From: Methylopila jiangsuensis | GTDB lineage: Bacteria > Pseudomonadota > Alphaproteobacteria > Rhizobiales > Methylopilaceae | Length of the DNA: 64,000 nt | Assembly: GCF_027922305.1 (NCBI RefSeq) | Contig: NZ_BSFK01000016.1 | Location: 554,565 to 618,564, forward strand | Direction: 5' to 3' | In this document: piece by piece, positions 8,624 to 17,807 of the stretch | How positions within the stretch are numbered: the stretch's first letter is position 1 | Layout of the letters: each line of letters begins with the position of its first letter | The notes under the pieces: model-generated | What the model saw: only the letters and a program-made list of their open reading frames with translations | What the model was told of the DNA's origin: nothing | Databases searched by the model: none | Program-made: the position numbers and the translations under genes

Positions 8624-9438
8624 TGGCCGCGCTCGACCTCGACGCCTACTTCGCCCGCATCGGCTATGACGGCCCTCGCGCGCCGACCCTCGCGGTTCTG
8701 ACCGAGACGCACCGCCGCCATCTGGCCGCGATCCCGTTCGAGGCCATCGAGGCCCGGCTTGGCCGGGTGGTGGACGTCTCGCCGCAAGGCGTGGACGCCA
8801 AGCTGATCAATGCGCGCCGGGGCGGCTACTGCTACGAGCAGAACGGCCTGCTGAAGCGCGCGCTGGAGGCGCTGGGCTTCCGCGTCGACGCCCTGCTGGC
8901 CCGCGTCACCATGCATGGCGGGCCGGATACGCCCCGGCCGGGACGCACCCACATGACGCTCTCGGTGGAGGCGGAAGGCGGGCGCTATCTGGTGGACGCG
9001 GGCTTCGGCGCGCTGGTCCCCGCCGCGCCGCTGCGCCTCGACGCGCGCGGCCCGCAACAGACGCGGCTCGGGACGTTCCGTCTGGCGCCGGACGGGCGCG
9101 AGATCGCGCTGTCGATCGCCGAGGGCGACGGCTGGGCGCCGCTCTATTCGGCGTCGCTGGAGCCGCAGGCGCAAGCCGATGTGGAGATCGCCAACTGGTT
9201 CACCTCCACCCACCCGCAGTCGTTCTTCCGCCGCGCCTTCGCGGTGGCGCGGGTGGCGGAGACCGAGCGCTACGCCCTGTTCGACGATCGCCTCACGGTG
9301 CGGAGGGCGGACGGGAGCGAGGAGCGTCGGCGGCTGACCGCGCCCGAGATCGAGGCCGCGCTGCCGGAGCTGTTTCGCCTCGCGCCGCAGCCGGAATGGC
9401 GCGACCTGTTCGCGCAGGCGACGGCGGCCGCGGCGTGA
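8623..9438 (+). CDS. nat: arylamine N-acetyltransferase
   Basis: A 271-residue enzyme that transfers acetyl from acetyl-CoA to arylamines and hydrazines. The catalytic triad is visible: C70 in RGGYCYEQN, H110 in RTHMTLSVE and D125 in LVDAGFGALVP, with the usual spacing. N-terminal PFEAIEARLGR matches the family consensus PFENL. It is translationally coupled to the SoxR-controlled flavin reductase by a TGATG overlap, so it probably belongs to a response to redox-active or aromatic xenobiotics. Being in the SoxR transcript is inferred from spacing; no promoter of its own is seen. Confidence 0.93.
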   Translation: MAALDLDAYFARIGYDGPRAPTLAVLTETHRRHLAAIPFEAIEARLGRVVDVSPQGVDAKLINARRGGYCYEQNGLLKRALEALGFRVDALLARVTMHGGPDTPRPGRTHMTLSVEAEGGRYLVDAGFGALVPAAPLRLDARGPQQTRLGTFRLAPDGREIALSIAEGDGWAPLYSASLEPQAQADVEIANWFTSTHPQSFFRRAFAVARVAETERYALFDDRLTVRRADGSEERRRLTAPEIEAALPELFRLAPQPEWRDLFAQATAAAA

Positions 9439-9454
9439 CGGCCGGGACGAAGAC

Positions 9455-9485
9455 GATCACGGCGCGGCGGGGGAGCGCCGTGATC
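9455..9485. terminator. hairpin between convergent nat and mucR
   Basis: GATCACGGCGC and GCGCCGTGATC form a perfect 11-base stem with a 9-base loop, lying 16 bases after the nat stop and 24 bases after the mucR stop on the other strand. No clear uridine run follows on either side, so it is a probable bidirectional 3-prime end structure and not a textbook intrinsic terminator. Confidence 0.55.
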
Positions 9486-9509
9486 GGGGGCGGGGGCCCG
9501 GCTTCGACG

Positions 9510-9965
9510 TCAGGCGGCGGCGGGCTTGCGGCCGCGCTTGGCGGGAGTCGGCGCGGGGGCCGCGGCCTTGCTGCGCTGCTGTCCGAGACCGGCCTTCTTG
9601 GCGAGTTCGGAGCGGGCGGCGGCATAGTTCGGCGCCACCATGGGATAGTCGGCGGGCAGGCCCCACTTGGCGCGGTAATCGGCCGGCGTCATGTCGTAGG
9701 CGGTGCGCAGATGACGCTTCAACGACTTGAACTTCTTGCCGTCCTCAAGACAGATGATGAAATCGGGGCCGACCGATTTCTTGATCGGCACCGCCGGAGT
9801 GAGCTCCACCACCGGCTCCTTCGTCGCGCCGGTGGCGGCGGAGGTCAGCGCGCCATGGACGGTCTGGATCAGCGTCGGCAGATCGGCCGCGGCGACCGAA
9901 TTGTTGCTCACATAGGCGCTGACCACATCGGCGGTCAGCGTCACGAAATCGGTCTCATCAGTCAT
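9510..9965 (-). CDS. mucR: MucR/Ros family transcriptional regulator
   Basis: A 151-residue DNA-binding protein. The core is the Ros/MucR zinc-finger region: a cysteine in FIICLEDGKKFKSLKRHL, then HLRTAYDMTPADYRAKW and the conserved GLPADYPMVAPNYAAARSEL. The C-terminal tail is alanine, proline and lysine rich. MucR proteins bind AT-rich sites, repress exopolysaccharide, motility and cell-cycle genes in rhizobia, and usually repress their own promoter. GAGGAG about 11 bases upstream supports the start. The AT-rich upstream region (9966-10262) contrasts with the local GC content and could be its own target. Confidence 0.93.
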   Translation of the reverse strand: MTDETDFVTLTADVVSAYVSNNSVAAADLPTLIQTVHGALTSAATGATKEPVVELTPAVPIKKSVGPDFIICLEDGKKFKSLKRHLRTAYDMTPADYRAKWGLPADYPMVAPNYAAARSELAKKAGLGQQRSKAAAPAPTPAKRGRKPAAA

Positions 9966-10262
9966 ATTGATTGAGTCTCCTCTTCACTCTCGAAAGAACT
10001 GATCCTGTTCGGCGTCTTTGGCAAGACGAAACAGTAATCATACGTAAACAAAATAACCACAAACGCTCTATAGGGCCTCCCGGAGGCAGCACAGCGGGCG
10101 CCCGTGGACGGCGCATCGGCGGCCGATCGCCTCCTATGGGCGAGGTGAGGCGTAAAAACCCGCTCCCCAGGCTGTTCTTTTGGCTCGCGTCACGGCGAAC
10201 AAATCGTCCATACTCGTGGCGTCCCAGCTCTGATCGCCGATATATCCTCAGGAGTACGCCGC
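9966..10262. promoter_or_regulatory. divergent control region between mucR and the CPA2 antiporter
   Basis: About 300 bases without a gene. The mucR-proximal 110 bases are clearly AT-richer than the surroundings and include AACAAAATAACCACAAACG and CAGTAATCATACGTAAAC, the kind of T-A-step-rich DNA bound by MucR/Ros proteins. The right end carries CAGGAG as the ribosome site for the antiporter at 10263. No firm -35/-10 pair can be named. Confidence 0.45.
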
Positions 10263-12395
10263 ATGCCGCATGAGACGCCGCTGATTTCCACGATCGTCGC
10301 GGGTTTCGTGCTTGCATTCGTCCTCGGCGCCGTCGCCAACCGGTTCAAGCTCCCGCCGCTCGTGGGTTACCTGCTGGCCGGCGTGCTCGTCGGTCCGCAC
10401 ACGCCGGGCTACGTGGCGGACCAGAAGCTCGCGCCGGAGCTGGCGGAGATCGGCGTCATCCTGCTGATGTTCGGCGTGGGTCTGCACTTCTCGCTGAAGG
10501 ACCTGCTGTCGGTGCGCGGCGTGGCGGTGCCGGGCGCGGTGGCGCAGATGGCCTTCGCCACGCTGCTCGGCTGGGGCCTCGCCATGGGCCTCGGCTGGTC
10601 CCATGGCGGAGGACTGGTTTTCGGCCTCGCGCTCTCGGTCGCCTCCACCGTGGTGCTGCTGAAGGCGCTGCAGGAGCGCCGCCTCGTGGAGAGCGAACGC
10701 GGCCGCATCGCGGTCGGCTGGCTCATCGTCGAGGACCTGGCGATGGTGCTGGCGCTGGTGCTGATCCCGGCGGTGTCCAGCATCGCGAGCGGCGACGGCG
10801 CCGCCGCCGCGGTCTATGGCGATCCGTTCGCGGCGCTGCTCGCCCGCGGCTTCGGGATCGAGCTCAACATCTGGGGCGTGATCGGGCTGACGCTCGCCAA
10901 GGTCGCGGCCTTCGTGGCGCTGATGCTGATCGTGGGCCGGCGCGTCATCCCCTGGGTGCTGCACCGCATCGCCCACACCGGCTCGCGCGAGCTGTTCCGG
11001 CTCGGCGTGCTGGCCATCGCGCTGGGCGTCGCCTTTGGAGCGGCCAAGCTGTTCGGCGTGTCGCTGGCGCTCGGCGCCTTCTTCGCCGGCATGATCCTGT
11101 CCGAGAGCGAACTCAGCCACAGCGCGGCGCAGGAGAGCCTGCCGCTGCGCGACGCCTTCTCGGTGCTGTTCTTCGTCTCCGTGGGCATGCTGTTCGACCC
11201 GGGGATCCTGGTGCGCGATCCGCTGCCGGTGCTCGCCACCTTCGCCATCATCGTGGTGGGCAAGTCCATCGCGGCCTTCCTGATCGTCATCGCCTTCAAG
11301 CGCACCACCGGCACCGCGCTCACCATCTCGGCGAGCCTCGCCCAGATCGGCGAGTTCTCCTTCATCCTGGCGGAGCTCGGCGTCGGCCTGAAGCTGCTGC
11401 CGGAGGAAGGGCGCGACCTGATCCTGGCCGGCGCGCTGATGTCGATCGTGTTCAACCCGATCATGTTCATGCTGATGGACCGGTTGAAGCCGCGGCTGGA
11501 GGGCCGCATCGGCCGCGCCGCGCCCAAGCCGGCGGCCGCCGCTGCGGCGAAGCCCGCCGCCAGGGATGCGGCCGAGCCCGTGGCCGCGGCGCCGGCCGCG
11601 CCGGACGTGGCGAAGCCGGCGGAAGCGGCGCCCGCGCCGGTGGCGGAGCCTGCTCCCGCGGCCGTCGCTGCGGAGGCCGCGCCGGAGGAGCCGCAGGCGG
11701 ACGAGGCGGTCGAGATTTCGGACGACGACGTGACCGCCACCCCGACGGAGCTGTCCGGCCATGTGGTCCTGGTCGGCTACGGCCGGGTCGGCGCGCTGGT
11801 GGGCGAGCGGCTGCGCGCCACCGAAACGCCGTTCCTCGTGATCGAGGACACGGAAAAGGCCATCGCCGCGCTGAAGGACATGGGCGTGGAGGTCATCGCC
11901 GGCAACGCCGCGTCCTCCGACGTGCTGGCGCTCGCGGGCCTCGACCGCGCCGCGACGCTGGTGGTCGCCATTCCCAACGCGTTCGAGGCGGGGCAGGTGA
12001 TCGAGAAGGCCCGCAAGCTCAATTCGACGCTCGCCATCGTGGCCCGCGCCCACGCCCAGGCGGAGATCGAGCACTTCACCAAGCTCGGCGCGAACCAGGT
12101 CATCATGGGCGAGCGCGAGATCGCCCGCGGCATGACCCGCTCGCTCGGGATCGGCGACCATCTGGCGGGCGACATGCCGACCGAACGGCCGGAGACGCCT
12201 CTGGTCGCGGCGGCCGAAGCCTCCTCCGCCGAGGTCGAAGCGACGCCTGAGCCAGCCGTGGAGCGTCCGGCGGCCGAAGAGGCGGCGAAGGGCGACGATG
12301 CGCCGGCGCCGGCGGAGGCGCCGCCGTCCGCCGCCGGACCCGGGACGCCTGAGCCCGCCGCCGCGCCGGCAAGCCCGGAGCCCGCCAAGGGCTGA
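10263..12395 (+). CDS. CPA2 family monovalent cation/proton antiporter (KefB/YbaL-like)
   Basis: A 710-residue inner-membrane protein. Residues 1-405 are a Na+/H+ exchanger domain with about 12 helices, including VGPHTPGY, MLMFGVGLHFSLKDL and SLAQIGEFSFILAELG. A long alanine/proline-rich linker (about 415-490) follows. A cytoplasmic RCK/TrkA-N Rossmann domain starts near residue 499 with HVVLVGYGRVGALVGERL, so nucleotide binding probably gates transport. The last 70 residues are a low-complexity acidic, proline-rich tail, unusual for KefB. CAGGAG precedes ATG 10263. No KefG-type ancillary gene is adjacent. Potassium efflux is the usual role, but the ion is not determined by sequence. Confidence 0.88.
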   Translation: MPHETPLISTIVAGFVLAFVLGAVANRFKLPPLVGYLLAGVLVGPHTPGYVADQKLAPELAEIGVILLMFGVGLHFSLKDLLSVRGVAVPGAVAQMAFATLLGWGLAMGLGWSHGGGLVFGLALSVASTVVLLKALQERRLVESERGRIAVGWLIVEDLAMVLALVLIPAVSSIASGDGAAAAVYGDPFAALLARGFGIELNIWGVIGLTLAKVAAFVALMLIVGRRVIPWVLHRIAHTGSRELFRLGVLAIALGVAFGAAKLFGVSLALGAFFAGMILSESELSHSAAQESLPLRDAFSVLFFVSVGMLFDPGILVRDPLPVLATFAIIVVGKSIAAFLIVIAFKRTTGTALTISASLAQIGEFSFILAELGVGLKLLPEEGRDLILAGALMSIVFNPIMFMLMDRLKPRLEGRIGRAAPKPAAAAAAKPAARDAAEPVAAAPAAPDVAKPAEAAPAPVAEPAPAAVAAEAAPEEPQADEAVEISDDDVTATPTELSGHVVLVGYGRVGALVGERLRATETPFLVIEDTEKAIAALKDMGVEVIAGNAASSDVLALAGLDRAATLVVAIPNAFEAGQVIEKARKLNSTLAIVARAHAQAEIEHFTKLGANQVIMGEREIARGMTRSLGIGDHLAGDMPTERPETPLVAAAEASSAEVEATPEPAVERPAAEEAAKGDDAPAPAEAPPSAAGPGTPEPAAAPASPEPAKG

Positions 12396-12432
12396 CGGAC
12401 GCCGCCGGCTCCGCGCTGGACAGGCGGGGCGT

Positions 12433-12852
12433 TCAGCCGGGGACGAGCACCATCCACGGCACTCCGAAGCGGTCTTTCAGCATGCCGAAGGCCGGCGAGA
12501 AGAAGGTCGGCCCGAGCGGCGTCTGGACCTCGCCGCCGTCGGAAAGCGCGTCGAACAGCCGCCGCGCGTCGCCGGCGTCCGTCGCGGCGAGGGACAGGCT
12601 GAAACCCTCATGGCCCCTGAGCGGAGCGCCGCAGCCGCCGCCGTCGGACATCAGCAGCTCCGCGCCGCGGATGCGAATCGCGGCATGCAGCACGGCCCGG
12701 CCGCCGATCGCGGGCAGCATCTCCGGCGGAACCGGGTCGGGCGCCTCGTCGTAGCGCATCAGCGTCAGGCGCTCGGCGCCGGCGGCCTGTTCGTAGAACA
12801 GGATCGCCTCCTCGCAGCGGCCGTCGAAGAACAGATAGGGACGGATCGACAT
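12433..12852 (-). CDS. VOC family protein (PhnB/YjdN-like glyoxalase fold)
   Basis: A 139-residue protein with the paired beta-alpha-beta-beta-beta units of the vicinal oxygen chelate fold. Start ATG 12852 has GAGGAG 6 bases upstream and begins IRPYLFFDGRCEEAILFYE, a standard VOC opening. The end DRFGVPWMVLV matches PhnB/3-demethylubiquinone-methyltransferase-like members, whose function is mostly unknown and which often lack a full metal site. The gene is alone between the convergent antiporter and a divergent region leading to a transporter transcribed on the same strand. No specific reaction is proposed. Confidence 0.8.
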   Translation of the reverse strand: MSIRPYLFFDGRCEEAILFYEQAAGAERLTLMRYDEAPDPVPPEMLPAIGGRAVLHAAIRIRGAELLMSDGGGCGAPLRGHEGFSLSLAATDAGDARRLFDALSDGGEVQTPLGPTFFSPAFGMLKDRFGVPWMVLVPG

Positions 12853-12960
12853 GGGCGTCTCCTCAGGGTGCGCTCCCTCTGGGAGGTCACCTGTGGGACG
12901 CGCGACGTCGGACAAGGGCGAGGCCGAGCGCACGCCTTGCGACCATGGTCCCAAACGACG

Positions 12961-12985
12961 AACGCCCGCGCGAGGCGCGGGCGTT
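12961..12985 (-). terminator. hairpin downstream of the MFS transporter
   Basis: AACGCCCGCGC and GCGCGGGCGTT form a perfect 11-base stem with a 3-base loop, 26 bases after the MFS stop codon at 13012. On the minus strand it ends in TT and is followed by CGTCG, so it lacks a long uridine run, but stability and position suggest a transcript end. Confidence 0.6.
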
Positions 12986-13011
12986 CCAGGCCGCCGTCCG
13001 GAGCGGGACGA

Positions 13012-14343
13012 TCAGTCGTTGACCACCAGCTGGCGGTTGATGGCGAGCGAGGCCAGCGAGCACACCGCGCCGGAGAGCAGGTAGGCGCCGACCAGCGCCG
13101 GGCCGAACTGGGCCGACAGGCCGAGCGCCACCAGCGGCGCGAAGGCGGCGCCGATCAGCCAGGCGAAATCGGCGGTGAAGGCCGCGCCGGTGTAGCGGTA
13201 GCGGCTGGAGAAGTTGGAGGTCAGCGCGCCCGAGGACTGGCCGAAGGTGAGGCCGAGCAGGGCGAAGCCGATCAGGATGAAGGCGGTCTGGCCGGGCACG
13301 CCGCCGTCCAGCAGGAAGGGAGTCGCGATCGAGAACACCGCGATCAGCGAGGCGCAGACGCCGAGCAGGGTGCGGCGGCCGATGCGGTCGGCGATCAGGC
13401 CCGAGGCCACGATGCCGACCACGCCGACCACGGCGCCGATCATCTCGATCAGCAGGAACTGCAGCGCGTCGCCGTCGGTGAGCAGGGTCGCCCAGGACAG
13501 CGGGAAGATGGTGACGAGGTGGAACAGCGCGAAGCTCGCCAGCGGCGCGAAGGCGCCGATCAGCACGTTGCGGCCTTCCTCCATGAACAGGCCGAACACC
13601 GGCGCGGGCTCAAGCTCGCGGGTGGCGAGCAGCTGGCTGTAGGCCTCGCTCAGCACCAGGCGCAGGCGGGCGAACAGCGCCACCACGTTGACCGCGAAGG
13701 CCACGAAGAACGGGTAGCGCCAGCCCCAGGACAGGAAGTCCTCGGGCGACAGCGTGTTGAGGAAGAACACGAACAGGCCGGCCGCCAGCAGGAAGCCGAG
13801 CGGCGCGCCGAGCTGCGGCATCATGGCGAACCAGCCGCGCCGGCCGGCGGGCGCGTTCAGCGACAGCAGCGAGGCCAGTCCGTCCCAGGCGCCGGCGAGC
13901 GCCAGGCCCTGGCCGATGCGCGCGGCCGCCAGCAGCCACACCGCGCCCACGCCGATCTGGGCGTGGCTCGGCAGGAAGGCGATGGAGGCGGTGGAGCCGC
14001 CCAGCAGGAACAGCGCGATGGTGAGCTTCACGCCGCGGCCGTACAGGCGGCCCACGTTCATGAAGATGAAGGAGCCGATCGGCCGCGCCACGAAGGCGAG
14101 CGAGAAGATCGCGAACGAGTACAGCGTCGCGGTCAGCCGGTCGGTCTCGGGGAACAGCAGCGCCGGGAACACCACCACCGAGGCTATGCCGTAGACGAAG
14201 AAGTCGAAGAACTCCGACGTGCGGCCGATGACGACGGCGAGGGCGATCTCGCCCGGCGTGACCGTGTGATGGTCGCCCTGGGTGCTCTGACGGGCGTGGC
14301 GTTCCAGTTCGGCGGTCGAGGACAGGGCGTGGTCTTGGCTCAT
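13012..14343 (-). CDS. MFS transporter, metabolite:H+ symporter-like
   Basis: A 443-residue, roughly 12-helix inner-membrane transporter. ATG 14343 (MSQDHALSSTAEL) is preferred over an upstream extension that lacks membrane character. EFFDFFVYGIASVVVFPALLF at the first helix and FVARPIGSFIFMNVGRLYGR with the loop 2-3 motif are typical of the metabolite:H+ symporter (ShiA/ProP-like) branch, though the usual D-x-x-G-R-K element is altered to GRLYGRGVK. Substrates in that branch are organic acids, osmolytes or aromatic compounds; none can be assigned. No catabolic gene is adjacent. Confidence 0.82.
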   Translation of the reverse strand: MSQDHALSSTAELERHARQSTQGDHHTVTPGEIALAVVIGRTSEFFDFFVYGIASVVVFPALLFPETDRLTATLYSFAIFSLAFVARPIGSFIFMNVGRLYGRGVKLTIALFLLGGSTASIAFLPSHAQIGVGAVWLLAAARIGQGLALAGAWDGLASLLSLNAPAGRRGWFAMMPQLGAPLGFLLAAGLFVFFLNTLSPEDFLSWGWRYPFFVAFAVNVVALFARLRLVLSEAYSQLLATRELEPAPVFGLFMEEGRNVLIGAFAPLASFALFHLVTIFPLSWATLLTDGDALQFLLIEMIGAVVGVVGIVASGLIADRIGRRTLLGVCASLIAVFSIATPFLLDGGVPGQTAFILIGFALLGLTFGQSSGALTSNFSSRYRYTGAAFTADFAWLIGAAFAPLVALGLSAQFGPALVGAYLLSGAVCSLASLAINRQLVVND

Positions 14344-14630
14344 CGATCCCAACGCTGCTTTGTGCGGGCGCGCCCGCCGCGGGACATATCCCGGACAGGC
14401 AAGATGGCGCGGCGAACCGCAGTCCTCAACGCCAAAAGACGCATGAATTCGGAACGGCGATGTCCAAAACGCATGGGTCCGGACGGAGACGTCCGCAGGC
14501 TGAGGCGTCATTGTCTCTATGCGGACGGCCGTCATGCGCCGATAGGACAAAGCGTCCAATGTCGAAGCCGGCGGTGGGGGCGTAACGCACCCTGAACCTG
14601 CCCCGCTCCGCCAACACGGACAGCCGGCCC

Positions 14631-15785
14631 TTGAGCACTCTTCTCCGCCGTTTCGCCATCCTTCCGCTGGTCCTGCTTCTCGCAGGCTGCGAGATGGTCG
14701 TGATGTCTCCCTCCGGCGACATCGCCGCCCAGCAGCGCGATCTGATCGTGATCTCCACGGTCCTGATGCTGCTGATCATCGTTCCCGTCATCGCCCTGAC
14801 CCTTCTGTTCGCCTGGCGCTACCGCGAGTCGAACAAGGAGGCGACCTACGACCCCGACTGGCACCACTCGACCCAGCTCGAGGTGGTGATCTGGGCGGCG
14901 CCGCTGGTCATCATCATCGCGCTCGGCGCGGTGACGTGGAGCAGCACCCACCTGCTGGACCCGTACCGCCCGCTGTCGCGCGTCGCCGAAGGGCGGCCGC
15001 TGCCGGAAGGCGTGAAGCCGCTGCAGGTGCAGGCGGTGGCGCTCGACTGGAAGTGGCTGTTCATCTACCCGGAGCTCGGCGTCGCGACCGTCAACGAGCT
15101 GGCGGCGCCGGTGGACCGGCCGATCAACTTCCAGATCACCTCCTCCACGGTGATGAACTCGTTCTTCATCCCGGCGCTGGCGGGGCAGATCTACGCCATG
15201 GCCGGCATGGAGACGAAGCTGCACGCGGTCATCAACACGGCCGGCGTCTATGACGGCTTCTCCGCCAACTACAGCGGCGCCGGCTTCTCCGACATGCGCT
15301 TCAAGTTCCACGGCGTGTCGGAGGAGGAGTTCGGAGCCTGGGTCGCGAAGGCCAAGGCCTCCGGCGCGACGCTCGACCGGGCGACCTACACGGCGCTCGA
15401 GAAGCCGAGCGTGCGCGAGCCGGTGAAGCTGTTCGCCTCGGTGGACGGCGGGCTCTACGACGCCATCCTCAACATGTGCGTCGACACGGCCAAGATGTGC
15501 ATGAAGGACATGATGCGCATCGACGCCCAGGGCGGCCTCGGCAAGGAGGGCATCCGCAACGTCTTCGCGCTGCAGTACGACGCGCCGCGCTCCCGGGGCG
15601 GCCATCACGCCCCGCCGAAGCGCTTCGTCGCCGCCGCCTGCACCCCCGAGGCCCCGCGCGACGGCCTGACCGTCGAGCGCGCGGCCCCGAAGCCCGCTTA
15701 CGAGCGGCGCGCCGACGCCGTCCGCGTCGCCCCGCTCCAGACCGCCGCGGCCGACGCCGCGGCGTCCGCCGCCCTTTCGGAATGA
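14631..15785 (+). CDS. cyoA: cytochrome bo-type ubiquinol oxidase subunit II
   Basis: A 384-residue lipoprotein subunit. A lipobox LLLAGC places the modified cysteine at residue 20, followed by two helices and a periplasmic cupredoxin-like domain. The region WKWLFIYPELGVATVNE is diagnostic of quinol oxidases, and the CuA cysteine/histidine ligands of cytochrome c oxidases are missing. The start is a TTG at 14631, the only in-frame codon that gives a complete lipoprotein signal; its ribosome site is weak. The last 45 residues are an alanine/arginine-rich extension. First gene of cyoABCD-surf1-regBA. Confidence 0.92.
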   Translation: MSTLLRRFAILPLVLLLAGCEMVVMSPSGDIAAQQRDLIVISTVLMLLIIVPVIALTLLFAWRYRESNKEATYDPDWHHSTQLEVVIWAAPLVIIIALGAVTWSSTHLLDPYRPLSRVAEGRPLPEGVKPLQVQAVALDWKWLFIYPELGVATVNELAAPVDRPINFQITSSTVMNSFFIPALAGQIYAMAGMETKLHAVINTAGVYDGFSANYSGAGFSDMRFKFHGVSEEEFGAWVAKAKASGATLDRATYTALEKPSVREPVKLFASVDGGLYDAILNMCVDTAKMCMKDMMRIDAQGGLGKEGIRNVFALQYDAPRSRGGHHAPPKRFVAAACTPEAPRDGLTVERAAPKPAYERRADAVRVAPLQTAAADAAASAALSE

Positions 15786-15799
15786 CAGAGTAGGCCGAG

Positions 15800-17803
15800 A
15801 TGACACCGAGCCCGGTTGAAGAGAGCGTCCTGTTCGGGCGCCTTTCGCTGAACGCGCTGCCGCTGCACGAGCCGATTCTGGTCGTCACCTTCGCGGCGGT
15901 CGTTCTCGGGGGCGTCGCCGTCCTTGGCGCGCTCACCTATTTCCGCCTCTGGGGCTACCTGTGGCGGGAGTGGCTGACCTCCATCGACCACAAGAAGATC
16001 GGGATCATGTACGTGATCCTCGGGCTCGTCATGCTGCTGCGCGGCTTCGCCGACGCGCTGATGATGCGCCTGCAGCAGGCCATGGCCTTCGGCGGCTCCG
16101 AGGGCTACCTGCCGCCGCACCACTACGACCAGATCTTCACCGCCCACGGCGTGATCATGATCTTCTTCGTGGCGATGCCGCTGGTCACGGGCTTCATGAA
16201 CTACCTCGTGCCGCTGCAGATCGGCGCGCGCGACGTGGCGTTCCCGTTCCTCAACAACTTCAGCTTCTGGATGACCGCCTCCGGCGCGGCGCTGGTGATG
16301 GCCTCGCTGTTCGTCGGCGAGTTCGCGGCCACCGGCTGGCTGGCCTATCCGCCGCTGTCGGGCATCGCCTATTCGCCGGGCGTCGGCGTGGACTATTACA
16401 TCTGGGCGCTGCAGATCGCGGGCGTGGGCACGCTGCTCTCGGGCGTGAACCTGATCGTGACCATCGTGAAGATGCGCGCGCCCGGCATGTCGATGATGCG
16501 CATGCCGGTGTTCACCTGGACGGCGCTGTGCTCGAACGTGCTCATCGTCGCCTCCTTCCCGGTGCTGACCGCCGCGCTCGCGCTGCTGTCGCTCGACCGC
16601 TACGTCGGAACCGCGTTCTTCACGAACGACTTCGGCGGCAGCGCCATGATGTACGTGAACCTGATCTGGATCTGGGGCCACCCGGAGGTTTACATCCTGA
16701 TCCTGCCGGCCTTCGGCATCTTCTCGGAGGTGGTCGCGACCTTCTGCGGCAAGCGCCTGTTCGGCTACGCCTCCATGGTCTACGCCACGGTGGTCATCAC
16801 CATCCTGTCCTACCTGGTGTGGCTGCACCACTTCTTCACCATGGGGTCGGGCGCGTCCGTGAACTCGTTCTTCGGGATCACGACCATGATCATCTCGATC
16901 CCGACCGGCGCGAAAATCTTCAACTGGCTGTTCACCATGTACCGCGGCCGGATCAAGTTCGAGCTGCCCATGCTGTGGACGGTCTCCTTCATGGTGACCT
17001 TCGTCATCGGCGGCATGACCGGCGTCCTGCTCGCCGTGCCCCCGGCCGACTTCGTGCTGCACAACTCGCTGTTCCTGATCGCCCACTTCCACAATGTGAT
17101 CATCGGCGGCGTGCTGTTCGGCCTGTTCGCCGGCATCGCCTACTGGTTCCCGAAGGTCACGGGCTTCAGGCTCGATCCGTTCTGGGGCAAGGTTTCGTTC
17201 TGGTCCTGGACCATCGGCTTCTACATGGCCTTCATGCCGGTCTACGTGCTCGGCCTGATGGGCGTGACCCGCCGCATGTCCAAGTTCGACGACCCGTCGC
17301 TGCAGATCTGGTTCGTGATCGCCGCGCTCGGCGCGGTCCTGATCGCGGTGGGCATCGGCTCGTTCCTGCTGCAGATCGTCGTCAGCTTCATCAAGCGCGA
17401 GACGCTCAAGGACGTGACCGGCGATCCGTGGAACGGCCGCACGCTGGAGTGGTCCACCTCCTCGCCTCCGCCGGACTACAACTTCGCCTTCACGCCGGTG
17501 GTGCACGATCTCGACGCCTGGCACGACATGAAGAAGCGCGGCTACGTGCGGCCCGCGGGCGGCTTCCTGCCGATCCACATGCCCAAGAACACCTGGGCGG
17601 GCATCGTTCTGGCCGGCATCAGCACCGTCTGCGGCTTCGCCCTGATCTGGCACATCTGGTGGCTGGCGGGCGCGAGCTTCCTGGCGCTGGTGGTCACCGC
17701 GATCACGCACACCTTCAACTACGACCGCGACTTCCACATCCCGGCCGCGACCGTCACCGAGACGGAAGCCGAGCGGTCGCGCTACCTCGCCGCGGGAGTC
17801 TGA
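15800..17803 (+). CDS. cyoB: cytochrome bo-type ubiquinol oxidase subunit I
   Basis: A 667-residue haem-copper oxidase catalytic subunit of normal length with about 15 helices. Visible ligands are the low-spin haem histidine in [12 protein letters not shown], the H-x3-Y active-site pair in [15 protein letters not shown], the CuB histidines in [11 protein letters not shown] and the haem histidines in [10 protein letters not shown]. The enzyme oxidises ubiquinol, reduces O2 to water and pumps protons. It begins 14 bases after cyoA. Confidence 0.96.
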   Translation: MTPSPVEESVLFGRLSLNALPLHEPILVVTFAAVVLGGVAVLGALTYFRLWGYLWREWLTSIDHKKIGIMYVILGLVMLLRGFADALMMRLQQAMAFGGSEGYLPPHHYDQIFTAHGVIMIFFVAMPLVTGFMNYLVPLQIGARDVAFPFLNNFSFWMTASGAALVMASLFVGEFAATGWLAYPPLSGIAYSPGVGVDYYIWALQIAGVGTLLSGVNLIVTIVKMRAPGMSMMRMPVFTWTALCSNVLIVASFPVLTAALALLSLDRYVGTAFFTNDFGGSAMMYVNLIWIWGHPEVYILILPAFGIFSEVVATFCGKRLFGYASMVYATVVITILSYLVWLHHFFTMGSGASVNSFFGITTMIISIPTGAKIFNWLFTMYRGRIKFELPMLWTVSFMVTFVIGGMTGVLLAVPPADFVLHNSLFLIAHFHNVIIGGVLFGLFAGIAYWFPKVTGFRLDPFWGKVSFWSWTIGFYMAFMPVYVLGLMGVTRRMSKFDDPSLQIWFVIAALGAVLIAVGIGSFLLQIVVSFIKRETLKDVTGDPWNGRTLEWSTSSPPPDYNFAFTPVVHDLDAWHDMKKRGYVRPAGGFLPIHMPKNTWAGIVLAGISTVCGFALIWHIWWLAGASFLALVVTAITHTFNYDRDFHIPAATVTETEAERSRYLAAGV

Positions 17804-17807
17804 CAGC

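Noticed and set aside
14582-14607. GTAACG-N16-CGCT just upstream of cyoA, similar to the SigF-type promoters at 25.9-26.0 kb.
   Set aside because: The -10 half (CGCT) does not match CGAA/CGTA, and one GTAACG in 64 kb of GC-rich DNA is not surprising. Kept out of the features without transcript data.
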